Below, piece by piece: positions 46,239 through 56,772 of a stretch of DNA of 64,000 nt; the stretch's first letter is position 1, and the number at the start of each line of letters is the position of its first letter. Origin of the DNA: Oscillospiraceae bacterium (GTDB lineage Bacteria; Bacillota; Clostridia; Oscillospirales; Oscillospiraceae); the NCBI GenBank assembly GCA_015068235.1, contig SVKY01000002.1, forward strand, positions 1 to 64,000, written 5' to 3'. Under the pieces are notes generated by a model. The model was not told the DNA's origin and made no database searches. It saw nothing but the letters and a program-made list of their open reading frames with translations. Position numbers and translations under genes: made by a program.

Positions 46239-46266
46239 TTTTTTATAATATTAGGAGGGTCCTGCC

Positions 46267-46854
46267 TTGGCGAAAAACAGTGCCGAGCCACGAAGTAAGA
46301 AGAAAAAGAAAAAGAAGAATGGTAACGTTCGTTGGATCATCACGATATTTTTTGTGGCGGTTTTGATCTCCTCGACAATTTCGTTTTTGTCGTCCAGCTT
46401 GCTGGCTTCATCCGGTCTTGTCGAGGCATTTGTTGTCTTATTGGTCATTGTGATGATCGGTATTATTTTTGATATCATCGGTGTGGCGGTGATGTCCGCA
46501 GGGGAAAAGCCGTTTCATTCCATGGCATCGAAAAAACTGCCCGGCGCCCATGAGGCATTGACACTTTTGCGCAATGCCGAGAAGGTTTCGAGCTTTTGCA
46601 ACGACGTTGTCGGTGATATCTGCGGCGTTGTTTCGGGCTCCGCTTCGGCGGTCATTGCGGTCAAGGCTTTGACGCAGGTGCAATCCGATACGGTCTCTCA
46701 GCTCATCATGTCGGCATTGGTCGCAGGTGTGACCATTGCGGGCAAGGCTTGCGGCAAGAATGTTGCTATGAGCAGGAGTACGCAGATCGTCCTGCTTGTC
46801 TCCAAGCCGATTTATTATATAAAGTCTCTTTTCCGCCGTAAGCGGAAAAAGTGA
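46267..46854 (+). CDS. oapA: OLE-associated protein OapA-like membrane protein
   Basis: Basic N-terminus and multiple hydrophobic segments; IIFDIIGVAVMSAGEKPFHSMASKKLPGAHEAL..NAEKVSSFCNDVVGDICGVVSGSAS; located 28 nt after the OLE 3' end; TTG start with AGGAGGG. Confidence 0.83.
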   Translation: MAKNSAEPRSKKKKKKKNGNVRWIITIFFVAVLISSTISFLSSSLLASSGLVEAFVVLLVIVMIGIIFDIIGVAVMSAGEKPFHSMASKKLPGAHEALTLLRNAEKVSSFCNDVVGDICGVVSGSASAVIAVKALTQVQSDTVSQLIMSALVAGVTIAGKACGKNVAMSRSTQIVLLVSKPIYYIKSLFRRKRKK

Positions 46855-46872
46855 CAGACAGGTTGTGTAAAC

Positions 46873-48714
46873 TTGAGATTATTAGAAACAATCAATTCCA
46901 GAGAGGATCTGCTGGCACTCAAGGACGAGCAGCTGCCACAGCTTTGTGACGAAATTCGACATTTTCTGATCGATCATGTGGCAAAGACCGGTGGGCATTT
47001 GGCATCGAATTTGGGTGTGGTCGAGCTGACGGTGGCTTTGGAGCGTGTGTTTGACACGTCGAAGGACCGACTGCTTTTTGACGTCGGGCATCAATCCTAT
47101 GTGCATAAAATTTTAACAGGACGCCGTGAGGCGTTCGATACACTCAGACAGTTTGAGGGTCTTGCAGGCTTCCCGAAGCCGTCCGAGAGTGATACGGATG
47201 CGTTTGTCGCAGGACATGCTTCCTCGGCGGTTTCCACTGCCTTGGGTATGGCAAGAGCCAGAACGCTCTGCAAGGACGATTATCATGTCATCGCTTTGAT
47301 GGGCGATGGTGCGATGACCGGCGGCTTGGCGTATGAGGGCTTGAACGATGCAGGTGAGAGCAATGAGCCGTTGATTGTGATTATGAACGATAACGGCATG
47401 TCCATCACGCCGAATGTCGGCGGTATTTCCAAGCATATGTCGGTTTTGCGCACCCGACCCGGCTGGTTCAGGATCAAACGAGCGTTCCGTGCGACCTGTG
47501 ATGTGCTTCCGGGCGGCAGAGCGGTTTACCGTTGGTCGCATAAGCTCAAGGAGCGCTGGAAGCAGATGCTTTTGGGCTCGACACTTTTTGAAGAAATGGG
47601 ATTTGACTATTATGGTCCCGTTAACGGTCATGACCTCAAGCGTTTGGATTATATGCTCAGGCTCGTGAAGAAGAGTAAAAAGCCCGTGCTTTTGCACGTG
47701 ATCACGACCAAGGGCAAGGGTTATATCCCCGCAGAGGAGAGCCCCGATGTTTACCATGGAATCGGTGCCTTCGACCCCGATAACGGTATGCCGCTCGGCG
47801 GCGGCAAGGTCGGTTTTTCCGAAACCTTCGGAGAAACCATGTGCGAGCTTGCCGAGGAGGTTCCGAATTTGTGTACCGTCACCGCTGCGATGGTGCATGG
47901 AACGGGACTTGCGAAATTTGCAGAAAAATATTCTGACAGATGCTTCGATGTCGGCATTGCCGAGGGACATGCGGTCAGTATGGCAGGCGGTCTTGCAAAG
48001 CAGGGCGCAGTGCCTGTTGTGGCGATTTATTCAACGTTTTTGCAAAGAGCCTATGACATGATCTTGCAGGATGTCTCTATGCAGAATCTGCATGTGGTCT
48101 TTGCGGTGGATCGGGCAGGGCTTGTCGGCAACGACGGCGAGACCCATCAGGGCGTTTTTGATATCGACTTCTTGCGTTCGGTGCCGAAGCTTCAGATCCT
48201 GTGTCCATCGAATCAGGCAGAATTGCGTCAAATGCTGCGCAAAGCGGTGCTTCACATGGACGGACCTGTTGCGGTGCGTTATCCTCGTGGCGGTGATGGT
48301 GCATTTACGCAGACCACAGAAAAAACAATTCTGCGTAAGGGTAAGGATATCACGCTTGTCGGCTACGGCACACTGATCAACGAGGTTTTGGCAGCTGCAA
48401 GCTTGCTTGAAAAAGAGTGCGTTTCAGCCGAGGTTTTGAAGCTTGGCAGCGTCAAGCCTTTAGATATGAAGGAGATCACTTCTTCTGTCGAAAGAACGAA
48501 GCATTTGCTCGTGGCAGAGGAGTGCGTGGATCATGGCTGCGTGGGACATGAGATCGCAGCAGTTTTGACACAGCAGAAAATTGCTGCGAAAACCTGTTTT
48601 TGCAATCTCGGAAACGACTTTGTTCCCCATGGCAGCGTGAAGGAGCTTTATCGCTTGACCGAAATTGATGCCGAAGCGATCGCAAAGGCAGCACGGGAGG
48701 TGCTCGGAAAATGA
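46873..48714 (+). CDS. dxs: 1-deoxy-D-xylulose-5-phosphate synthase
   Basis: GGHLASNLGVVELTVALERVFD; VALMGDGAMTGGLAYEGLNDAG; AIYSTFLQRAYDMILQDV. Confidence 0.95.
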   Translation: MRLLETINSREDLLALKDEQLPQLCDEIRHFLIDHVAKTGGHLASNLGVVELTVALERVFDTSKDRLLFDVGHQSYVHKILTGRREAFDTLRQFEGLAGFPKPSESDTDAFVAGHASSAVSTALGMARARTLCKDDYHVIALMGDGAMTGGLAYEGLNDAGESNEPLIVIMNDNGMSITPNVGGISKHMSVLRTRPGWFRIKRAFRATCDVLPGGRAVYRWSHKLKERWKQMLLGSTLFEEMGFDYYGPVNGHDLKRLDYMLRLVKKSKKPVLLHVITTKGKGYIPAEESPDVYHGIGAFDPDNGMPLGGGKVGFSETFGETMCELAEEVPNLCTVTAAMVHGTGLAKFAEKYSDRCFDVGIAEGHAVSMAGGLAKQGAVPVVAIYSTFLQRAYDMILQDVSMQNLHVVFAVDRAGLVGNDGETHQGVFDIDFLRSVPKLQILCPSNQAELRQMLRKAVLHMDGPVAVRYPRGGDGAFTQTTEKTILRKGKDITLVGYGTLINEVLAAASLLEKECVSAEVLKLGSVKPLDMKEITSSVERTKHLLVAEECVDHGCVGHEIAAVLTQQKIAAKTCFCNLGNDFVPHGSVKELYRLTEIDAEAIAKAAREVLGK

Positions 48715-49508
48715 AGCATAAGGAACGGCTGGATGTCCTGCTCGTCAGCAAGGGTCTGTGTGATAGCCGTAGCCGTGCGCAAGCGCTGATCATGAGCGGC
48801 GATGTATACGTCGCAGGACAAAAATGCGATAAGGCAGGCACGGCGGTCGATGTCGAGGCTGAAATTGAGGTGCGAGGAAATTCCTGCCCTTACGTCAGCC
48901 GAGGCGGCTTGAAGTTAGAAAAGGCACTGCGTGATTTTGGTGTGGATCCGACAGGCTTCGTCTGCTCGGATTCCGGCGCATCGACCGGCGGCTTTACCGA
49001 TTGCTTGCTGCAAAAGGGTGCGAAAAAGGTCTTTGCCATCGATGTCGGCTACGGACAGCTGGCTTGGAGCATCCGCACCGATCCGAGAGTGGTATGTATG
49101 GAGCGCACCAACATCCGTTACGTTACGCCGGAACAGTTGGGCGAGCCGTTGGATCTTTCCGTTGTGGATGTATCTTTTATTTCGCTGAAGATCGTGCTTC
49201 CAACGATCAAGAATTTGCTAAAGCCGACAGGACAGATCCTGTGCTTGATTAAGCCACAGTTTGAGGCAGGCAAGGACAAGGTCGGCAAGAAGGGTGTCGT
49301 GCGTGATGCAAGCGTGCACGAGGAGGTTTTGCAGAACTTCTTGGCACTATCCGCACAGCTTGGTATGAGTGTACGTAATTTGACCTTTTCTCCGGTCAAG
49401 GGACCGGAAGGGAATATTGAATTTCTGGGGCATCTTTCGATGCTCCCTGAAGGTGCGATCGAGCCAGATGTAAAGGCGTTGGTCGCAGCCGCCCATGAGA
49501 CATTATGA
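48711..49508 (+). CDS. tlyA: TlyA/YqxC-family rRNA methyltransferase
   Basis: S4 domain RLDVLLVSKGLCDSRSRAQALIMSGDVYVAGQ; CSDSGASTGGFTDCLLQKGAKKVFAIDVGYGQL. Confidence 0.92.
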   Translation: MKHKERLDVLLVSKGLCDSRSRAQALIMSGDVYVAGQKCDKAGTAVDVEAEIEVRGNSCPYVSRGGLKLEKALRDFGVDPTGFVCSDSGASTGGFTDCLLQKGAKKVFAIDVGYGQLAWSIRTDPRVVCMERTNIRYVTPEQLGEPLDLSVVDVSFISLKIVLPTIKNLLKPTGQILCLIKPQFEAGKDKVGKKGVVRDASVHEEVLQNFLALSAQLGMSVRNLTFSPVKGPEGNIEFLGHLSMLPEGAIEPDVKALVAAAHETL

Positions 49509-50362
49509 GAAAAGTTGTTATGACCCCGAATCCGTATCGGGACAAGTATTTTAATTTTGCAAAGCAAGCGGAGCAGATCTTGAAAGAAGTCGGCATTGAG
49601 ACAAAAACATGTCTTGCCTTCGATGTGGACAAGGCGTTTCGCCTGCCCGAAAATGTGAAGCTTTATAATTTGCAGGAGGAGATGCGAGATGCTGATCTTC
49701 TGATCTGCTTCGGCGGTGATGGCACGATCCTGCACGCTTCAAAGGCTGCAATGAAGGCAGATATTCCGATCTTGGGCGTCAATATCGGAACGATGGGCTT
49801 TATGGCGGAGCTGGAGAGCGGCGAGCTTGGCGAGCTACGACGTTTGGCAAGCGGTGAGTACACCGTGGAGGAGCGCATGATGCTCCATGTGGTCGCCGAG
49901 CATGAGGGTGAGGTCGTCTTGGTTGACGATGCGCTCAATGATGCGGTCATCACCAAGGGTGCCGTTGCAAGAACGGTGCAGATGTCCGTAGCCTGTGACG
50001 GTGTGGAGATCATGTCCTTCGGCGGTGATGGTCTGATCGTCTGCACACCGACGGGCTCAACAGCCTATTCCATGAGTGCAGGGGGTCCGATCGTTGAGCC
50101 GACGGCGCAGAATATCATCGTCACGCCGATCTGCGCACACGATATGCAGAGTAAGACGGTCGTGACAGCGCCCACACGCACGATCACCGTGGAGGTTGGG
50201 CGTATCGGACGTAAAAATGCGTTTTTGTCCGTTGACGGCGGACGAGCCTTGCGCTTAAATATGGCAGACCGTGTGACGATCACGCAATCGAAGAATACTA
50301 CGAAGCTGATGCATTTGAGTCAGCGCAGCTTCTTTGACGTTATTAAGAATAAATTTAGGTAG
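49505..50362 (+). CDS. nadK: NAD kinase
   Basis: LLICFGGDGTILHASK; ILGVNIGTMGFMAEL; PTGSTAYSMSAGGPIVEP. Confidence 0.94.
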   Translation: MRKVVMTPNPYRDKYFNFAKQAEQILKEVGIETKTCLAFDVDKAFRLPENVKLYNLQEEMRDADLLICFGGDGTILHASKAAMKADIPILGVNIGTMGFMAELESGELGELRRLASGEYTVEERMMLHVVAEHEGEVVLVDDALNDAVITKGAVARTVQMSVACDGVEIMSFGGDGLIVCTPTGSTAYSMSAGGPIVEPTAQNIIVTPICAHDMQSKTVVTAPTRTITVEVGRIGRKNAFLSVDGGRALRLNMADRVTITQSKNTTKLMHLSQRSFFDVIKNKFR

Positions 50363-50371
50363 GTATAGGTT

Positions 50372-50824
50372 ATGAAATCGAATCGACAGAAGAAGATTTT
50401 GGAGCTGATTTCCGAAAAGAGCATTGAAACGCAGGAACAGCTTCTCAAGGAGCTGCAAGACAGTGGCTATAAGAGCACGCAGGCAACGATTTCACGTGAT
50501 ATCAAGGAGCTGCGTATCATCAAAACGCTTGACGGCTTCGGTGGATATCGTTACAGTGCGCCGCAGAACCGTGAGGGTGAAAAATTTGATGCACGCTTCC
50601 GCATCATTTTCCGCGAGTGCGTGACCAGCATGGACTATGCGCAGAATATGGTCGTTATCAAGACCATGCCCGGCTTGGGCGCAGCAGCAGGTGCGAATAT
50701 TGATGCGCTGCATATGCCGTCTGTGGTCGGAACGCTTTCCGGTGACGATACTGCACTCGTGATCATGCGCGATGCCGAGGCTGCAATGGATTTCTGCGAA
50801 GAGATCCGCAAAATGCTGGATTAA
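50372..50824 (+). CDS. argR: Arginine repressor
   Basis: QATISRDIKELRIIKT; C-terminal PGLGAAAGANIDAL..VVGTLSGDDTALVI. Confidence 0.93.
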   Translation: MKSNRQKKILELISEKSIETQEQLLKELQDSGYKSTQATISRDIKELRIIKTLDGFGGYRYSAPQNREGEKFDARFRIIFRECVTSMDYAQNMVVIKTMPGLGAAAGANIDALHMPSVVGTLSGDDTALVIMRDAEAAMDFCEEIRKMLD

Positions 50825-50838
50825 AAGAGGGATAGGCT

Positions 50839-52491
50839 ATGCTGCGTCTGCTCCATATTGAGAATATTGCCGTCATTGAACGAGCAGACATTTCTTTTGA
50901 TGACGGCTTTCATGTGATGACCGGCGAGACCGGTGCAGGTAAAAGTATCGTCATTGATGCCATCAGTGCGATCTTGGGCGAGCGAGCTTACCGTGACATG
51001 ATCCGAACTGGCTGCAACAAGGCTTCGGTGCGTGCAATTTTTGATCAAGTGACGCCGCTTGCGTGGTTTGAGGACAACGGCGTGCCGTTTGAGGAAGAGC
51101 TGACGATTCAGCGTGAGGTCTATCTTGATGGCAAGAATGTATGTCGTGTTAATGCAGTTCCCGTCAGTGTTGGCGCACTGAAAAAGCTGGGTATTCAGCT
51201 GATCAATATCCATGGACAACATGACTCGGCAGCATTGTTTGACGAGAATTATCATTTGTCATTTTTGGACGGCTTTGCCTGCAATGAGGATCTTCTTGCG
51301 CAGTATGGGGAAAAGTATGCCGAAGTGCTGAGACTGCGCCGAGAGATCGAGCATCTTTCCATGGATGAGGGCGAGAAGCTGCGCCGCATGGAAACACTTA
51401 AATATCAAATTGAAGAGATCACCCGAGCCAATTTGAAGGTCGGAGAGGACGAGAAGCTGGAAGCAAAGCGGAAGCTTGTACAAAATTCCGAAAAGCTCTC
51501 TGACGGTTTGCAGGAGGCTGCCTCGGCGCTGGACGGTGATGAGGATACAGAGGGGGCAGCGGCGCTTTTGTCGCAGGCGCAGCGGGCGCTTCAAAGGCTG
51601 ACGAGATTCGATGATCAGTTCTCGGCTTTGAGCGAAACGCTGAATGATTTGATGTATCAGGTGCAGGATGTCAACGAGCAGGTGAAGGATCGATTGTATG
51701 CGCTTTCTTACAGTGCAGATGAATTGGAACAGATCGAAGAACGCTTGGATATTATTCACCGTTTGCGCCGAAAATACGGTGCAACATGCGAGGATATTCT
51801 GCAATACTTACAAAGCGCAAAATCGGAGCTTGACGAGATCGAGTTTGCCGACGAGCGTATGGAGCAGCTCAAGTATCAGCTGAAAAAGGCTGAGCAGGCG
51901 GCTTGGACAGCAGCCGAACAGCTGCGTGAGGTGAGAAAAAAAGCGGCAATTGGCTTGACGAAGCGAATTTTGTCGGAGCTTGCCGATTTGGATATGAACA
52001 AGGTGCAGTTCTCCTGCGAATTTTCCGAAACGGAGCTGACCGCAGTGGGCACCGATGCGGTTGCGTTTTATATGTCCGCTAACGTCGGTGAGGCGCTCAA
52101 GCCCTTGAACAAGGTCGCTTCCGGCGGCGAGTTGGCTCGTATCATGCTTGCGCTCAAGAACGTTTTGGCAGAGAAAGACCGTGTGCCGACATTGATCTTT
52201 GACGAGGTCGATACGGGTGTTTCGGGCAGAGCGGCGCAGAAGGTCGCCGAAAAGCTGCGCAGCGTTTCAAAGCAGAAGCAGGTTCTGTGCGTGACGCATT
52301 TGCCGCAGCTTGCGGCTTTGGCAGACACGCATTTGCTGATCGCCAAGGGAGAAAGTGAAGGAAGAACTTTTACGACCGTGGAGCCTTTGGATTTCGAGGG
52401 CAGAAAGCGAGAACTTGCACGCATCATCGGTGGTGCGAATATTACACAGACAACATTACAAAGTGCTGCAGAAATGCTATTAGAAAGGTAG
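50839..52491 (+). CDS. recN: DNA repair protein RecN
   Basis: MLRLLHIENIAVIERADISFDDGFHVMTGETGAGKSIVIDAI; IFDEVDTGVSGRAAQKVAEKL. Confidence 0.95.
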   Translation: MLRLLHIENIAVIERADISFDDGFHVMTGETGAGKSIVIDAISAILGERAYRDMIRTGCNKASVRAIFDQVTPLAWFEDNGVPFEEELTIQREVYLDGKNVCRVNAVPVSVGALKKLGIQLINIHGQHDSAALFDENYHLSFLDGFACNEDLLAQYGEKYAEVLRLRREIEHLSMDEGEKLRRMETLKYQIEEITRANLKVGEDEKLEAKRKLVQNSEKLSDGLQEAASALDGDEDTEGAAALLSQAQRALQRLTRFDDQFSALSETLNDLMYQVQDVNEQVKDRLYALSYSADELEQIEERLDIIHRLRRKYGATCEDILQYLQSAKSELDEIEFADERMEQLKYQLKKAEQAAWTAAEQLREVRKKAAIGLTKRILSELADLDMNKVQFSCEFSETELTAVGTDAVAFYMSANVGEALKPLNKVASGGELARIMLALKNVLAEKDRVPTLIFDEVDTGVSGRAAQKVAEKLRSVSKQKQVLCVTHLPQLAALADTHLLIAKGESEGRTFTTVEPLDFEGRKRELARIIGGANITQTTLQSAAEMLLER

Positions 52492-52497
52492 ATGTTT

Positions 52498-53244
52498 ATG
52501 AGCCTAAAGGGAAAAAGAATCGTTATAACAGGTGCTTCGAAGGGACTTGGACTTGGCATCGTGAAGCGCCTTTGTGAAGAAGGTGCGAACATCATTGCAC
52601 ATTACAACTCGGGCGATATTTCGCAGGCAAAGGCATTTGCTGAGGCTGCGGGCGTGGAGTTTAGCGCATATCAAGCGGATTTGTCCAAGGAATCCGAGGT
52701 GTTGGCGTTGGCTGAGAAAATCACGGCATTTGACGATGTTTATGGACTTGTCAACAATGCAGGCATTTGTCTGTTCGAGAATTTCTTTGACGTGACGCCG
52801 GAGAGCTATGATACGACATTTAATATCAATATGAAGTCCGTTTTCTTCCTGACGCAGAAAATTACGCAGAAAATGGTCGAAAATAAGATTCGTGGCAGAG
52901 TGGTGAATTTTTCGTCCATCACTGCACTTTCCGGATCTGCAACGCAAGTGCATTACGGCGCTGCCAAGGGTGCGGTCAGCAGCTTTACGCATATGGCTGC
53001 GGAGGCTTTGGGACAGTACGGCATTACCGTCAATGCAATTCTTCCGGGTCCCACGCCGACCAAGCACAACAGCGATTATCTCGCTTTGGAGAATACCAAG
53101 AAGGAACTGTGCGGACGGATGCCGATGCGCTGCTACGGTGATCCTGCTTACATAGCAGATGCGGTGGTCTATTTCTTGGGTGAGAATGCCTGTTGGACGA
53201 CCGGTACGACGTTGCCCGTTGACGGCGGATATTTGGCAAAATAA
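52498..53244 (+). CDS. SDR-family oxidoreductase (FabG-like)
   Basis: RIVITGASKGLGLGIVKRL; GLVNNAGI; YGAAKGAVSSFT. Confidence 0.9.
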   Translation: MSLKGKRIVITGASKGLGLGIVKRLCEEGANIIAHYNSGDISQAKAFAEAAGVEFSAYQADLSKESEVLALAEKITAFDDVYGLVNNAGICLFENFFDVTPESYDTTFNINMKSVFFLTQKITQKMVENKIRGRVVNFSSITALSGSATQVHYGAAKGAVSSFTHMAAEALGQYGITVNAILPGPTPTKHNSDYLALENTKKELCGRMPMRCYGDPAYIADAVVYFLGENACWTTGTTLPVDGGYLAK

Positions 53245-53289
53245 AAGCTTGACAAAATTCGAGCTTTCTGTTACCATAAGCACAATATG

Positions 53290-53545
53290 AAACGCAATGA
53301 TGGGAAGAAGTAGTCGATTTTCTGCTCTCAGAGAGCTGTCAGTTGGTGCAAGACAGTGAGTATATGCGGCGAAATACATCCCGGAGTGGTCTACCTGAAC
53401 GGTTTTCTATTAGGGTAGAACGGGTGCGCCCGTCAAAGCGTGAGAGTCTTTGACTCGCTGAGCCTTTTCCTGCGAGGGAAGGGGAAATCAGAGGTGGTAC
53501 CGCGTAATTTACGCCCTCTGTTCCGAGCGGAACAGGGGGCTTTAT
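53290..53545 (+). promoter_or_regulatory. T-box riboswitch (Tyr), candidate specifier UAC at 53375-53377
   Basis: AGAGGTGGTACCGCG T-box sequence, terminator ccctctgttccgagcggaacaggggg, stem-I motifs (agagagctg, ggtgcaagacag). Confidence 0.88.
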
Positions 53546-53578
53546 TTATTAAAATAATTCCTAAAAGGAGAACGAATA

Positions 53579-54802
53579 ATGAAACTTTATGACGAACTCG
53601 TTGCCCGTGGCTTGATCGCACAGGTGACGAATGAAGAAGAGATCAAGGAAATGATCGATAACGGCAAGGCAACGTTTTATATCGGCTTTGACCCCACGGC
53701 AGATTCTCTGCACGTTGGACATTTTATGGCGCTGTGCCTGATGAAGCGTTTGCAGATGGCAGGCAACAAGCCCATCGCCCTGATCGGCGGCGGTACCGCT
53801 ATGATCGGTGACCCCTCGGGCAGAACTGATATGCGTTCAATGATGACCAAGGAGACCATCGACCATAACTGCGCTTGCTTCAAAAAGCAGATGGAGCGCT
53901 TCATCGAGTTCGGTGAGGATAAAGCACAGATGGTCAACAACGCTGATTGGCTGTTGGATCTGAACTATGTTGACGTTTTGCGTGATGTTGGCGCTTGCTT
54001 CTCGGTCAACAATATGTTGCGTGCTGAGTGCTATAAGCAGCGCATGGAGAAGGGCTTGAGCTTCTTGGAGTTCAATTACATGATCATGCAGTCTTATGAC
54101 TTCTACCATCTGTTCCAAAAGTACGGCTGCAATATGCAGTTTGGTGGTAACGACCAGTGGAGCAATATGCTCGGCGGTACGGAGCTGATCCGTCGCAAGC
54201 TGGGCAAGGATGCCCACGCCATGACGATCACCCTGCTGCTCAACTCCGAGGGCAAGAAGATGGGTAAGACTGCCAAGGGTGCGGTTTGGCTCGATCCTGA
54301 GAAGACCAGCCCGTTTGACTTCTTCCAGTATTGGCGTAATGTTTCGGATGATGACGTGCTCAAGTGCATCCGCATGCTGACCTTCCTGCCGCTCGAGCAG
54401 ATCGATGCCATGGATAGCTGGGAGGGCAGCCAGCTCAATACTGCCAAGGAAATTCTTGCCTATGAGCTGACGAAGCTCGTGCATGGTGAGGAAGAGGCTG
54501 ACAAGGCAAGAACCGCTGCCAAGGCTCTGTTTGCAGGCGGCGCAGACGATGCCAATATGCCCACAACCGAGCTGACAGAGGATCAGCTCAATGAAGGCAA
54601 GATCGCCATTTTGGATCTGATGATGGCTTGCAAGCTCGCACCGAGCAAGTCCGAGGCTCGCCGTTTGGTGCAGCAGGGCGGCGTATTTGCCAATGACGAG
54701 AAGGTTGGCGCCATCGATGTTGCCTTTACCGCTGAGCAGCTTAGGCAGGGTGTGAAGCTGCGCAAGGGCAAGAAGGTTTACCACAAGGCGATTTTGGTGT
54801 AA
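53579..54802 (+). CDS. tyrS: Tyrosyl-tRNA synthetase
   Basis: [51 protein letters not shown]. Confidence 0.95.
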   Translation: MKLYDELVARGLIAQVTNEEEIKEMIDNGKATFYIGFDPTADSLHVGHFMALCLMKRLQMAGNKPIALIGGGTAMIGDPSGRTDMRSMMTKETIDHNCACFKKQMERFIEFGEDKAQMVNNADWLLDLNYVDVLRDVGACFSVNNMLRAECYKQRMEKGLSFLEFNYMIMQSYDFYHLFQKYGCNMQFGGNDQWSNMLGGTELIRRKLGKDAHAMTITLLLNSEGKKMGKTAKGAVWLDPEKTSPFDFFQYWRNVSDDDVLKCIRMLTFLPLEQIDAMDSWEGSQLNTAKEILAYELTKLVHGEEEADKARTAAKALFAGGADDANMPTTELTEDQLNEGKIAILDLMMACKLAPSKSEARRLVQQGGVFANDEKVGAIDVAFTAEQLRQGVKLRKGKKVYHKAILV

Positions 54803-54805
54803 GCT

Positions 54806-55399
54806 ATGATGAAAAAGATTTTAACATGGACGCTGCTTGTATGCGTGCTTTTCCTGTGCGCTTGCGGAAGTGACGAAAAGGAAACAACGGAAGCTGCGAC
54901 GGAGGAGCGCTACCCCTCACTGCGCTATGAAGCGATTCCGAGCGATGGCTATACCGAACAGCAAGCATTAGAGGATCAGTGCTTGGTGCTTTCGTTTGTG
55001 GAGGGTGATTTGAAGCCTTCCGTCAGCGGCATGGAAAATTGGACATATTTCTTAGAGGCTGTGGAGAATGATGCCGATGAGGCGAGGATCCGTGCAGTCT
55101 ATTTCCAAAACGGTATCTATTATTACACGGATCTGACCTATCTCAATGGCTACTTCAGCCTGTACACGCTCAACGAGTTCCAAAACTATGAAAATGCCAT
55201 CGGCAGCTATCCTTATATCAAGCGCATCGAGGGTGTTGAGCCGAATACGGGCAATCAGGTTTGCTATTATGTTCTGAGCGAGCTTGAGGAGCTGACAAGC
55301 GAGGATGTGCTTTCCGCCGCACGCATTTGCGATATTGAGTCAGAGCGTGGCGTGCCCTACGAGCCGATTCCCTTTACGCAATATTTGTATCTTGAATGA
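54806..55399 (+). CDS. Lipoprotein, unknown function
   Basis: MMKKILTWTLLVCVLFLCACGSDEK lipobox. Confidence 0.7.
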   Translation: MMKKILTWTLLVCVLFLCACGSDEKETTEAATEERYPSLRYEAIPSDGYTEQQALEDQCLVLSFVEGDLKPSVSGMENWTYFLEAVENDADEARIRAVYFQNGIYYYTDLTYLNGYFSLYTLNEFQNYENAIGSYPYIKRIEGVEPNTGNQVCYYVLSELEELTSEDVLSAARICDIESERGVPYEPIPFTQYLYLE

Positions 55400-55542
55400 T
55401 TTAAGCCCAAAATAAAAGCGGTGAGCTTCACAGAGGAAGCTCACCGTTTTTCTGTGCACACTTGTGTTGCGCAAATATACACGTCTTACGCCAACAAAAA
55501 AACGCAATCAGCCGACCTCGAATGAGTTCGGCTGATTGATCA

Positions 55543-55648
55543 TCAAATTCCGATTCATCGCTGAATTTCAAATTTTGAACTGTAGGGGAGGGTCATGACC
55601 CTCCCCTACAGCGTGAAACGATAATCTCACCGGTAAATCGGAATTTGA
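55543..55648. repeat. MITE-like repeat copy
   Basis: tcaaattccgattcatcg ... ccggtaaatcggaatttga; interior ctgtaggggagggtcatgaccctcccctacag. Confidence 0.75.
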
Positions 55649-55656
55649 AATATTTT

Positions 55657-56760
55657 TTACTTCAAAACAGTGCCTGCGGAATTGAGCAGGGTCGTGCTGT
55701 AGAGGAACAGTACATCCGCATTTTCGAAATCCACAAGCTGATCGATATATTCCAGGGTGATATAGCGCATATCTACCATCGTGATCTTTGCATAGCTTTC
55801 GCAGAGCATGGGGGTCAGTGCGCTTGCGAAGCTGTCCCGGAACATGATCAGATGCTTATCGCTCGTCGCATCGGGATTTTCAATCGTGATCAGGGATTCT
55901 GCACCCGAGAGATAAATATCATAAGGATCCACGCCGTCATATGCCGCAATATCATACATGGACATTTCGACCCACTGACCGCTGTACTCGTCAATGCGCT
56001 TTAAGACAGCATTTTCCGTTGCCGCATTTTGCAAATAAACCAAGCTTTCCGAAATAAACGGATATGCCGTATGATCGGCATAAACCCCGGAAAAGCCCTC
56101 CAGTTCATGCTGCTCGTAGCTGCCAAAATCTACCACCGGAACATTCATCGCCGTATTGAGCGCCGTGACAACCTCCTGCAGCTTCTCTTGCCGCCAATGG
56201 CTGTCTGTGCGATAATAATCTTCAAGGCGCAGTGTCGGTCTGAGGTCGATTTCCTGTGCGTCAACCTCCTCCATCATGCGATAAAGCGCCTCGTAGTCCA
56301 TGGCAGGATAACCGTTTTTTCCGGCGAGGAAATAGTTTTTGTCGGGAATGATCGCATAATAAGCATTTTGGATTTGGGGATGAGTTTCCAAAATTTTGTT
56401 GAGTCTCCTGACGGCGAAGTTGACCTGCTTTTCTTCCAGCGTTTCCCCGATCTCCATCCAATGACCGTCGGCATAGTAATAGTCATTGGTATTCTTCATC
56501 TGCCAAAGGTGCGTATTCATCACGGTCTTGATGCCCCGGAAGCTGTCGCGCAGCGGAAACTGCTCGAGCAAATACGTCTCCAGCTCGGAGGCATAGCTGC
56601 CGTCAAATACTTTTTCGGAAGAAAATTCGGGCTTTTGTGCCAGGGCTCTGCGCTCGGTATCGGAAAGCTTTGCATCGGGCACAAGCCAATGGCTGATCGC
56701 CAAGCCAAAGATCATCAACACAAAGACAGCGACCACTGCAATTTTTTTCGTTTTTTCCAT
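55657..56760 (-). CDS. DHHW/AlgJ-like protein (surface polysaccharide O-acylation partner)
   Basis: Signal anchor, YRTDSHWRQEKLQEV and IMFRDSFASALTPML motifs; adjacent MBOAT. Confidence 0.75.
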   Translation of the reverse strand: MEKTKKIAVVAVFVLMIFGLAISHWLVPDAKLSDTERRALAQKPEFSSEKVFDGSYASELETYLLEQFPLRDSFRGIKTVMNTHLWQMKNTNDYYYADGHWMEIGETLEEKQVNFAVRRLNKILETHPQIQNAYYAIIPDKNYFLAGKNGYPAMDYEALYRMMEEVDAQEIDLRPTLRLEDYYRTDSHWRQEKLQEVVTALNTAMNVPVVDFGSYEQHELEGFSGVYADHTAYPFISESLVYLQNAATENAVLKRIDEYSGQWVEMSMYDIAAYDGVDPYDIYLSGAESLITIENPDATSDKHLIMFRDSFASALTPMLCESYAKITMVDMRYITLEYIDQLVDFENADVLFLYSTTLLNSAGTVLK

Positions 56761-56772
56761 TGCTTACCCTCC

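Noticed and set aside
45646-46366. Overlapping ORFs of 71-120 aa on both strands (for example 45646..46008 -, 45781..46002 +, 46094..46366 +)
   Set aside because: They lie inside the structured OLE RNA candidate, have no recognisable domains and arise from GC-rich structured RNA
53290-53545. Novel ncRNA upstream of tyrS
   Set aside because: AGGTGGTACCGCG and the terminator/antiterminator layout identify it as a T-box
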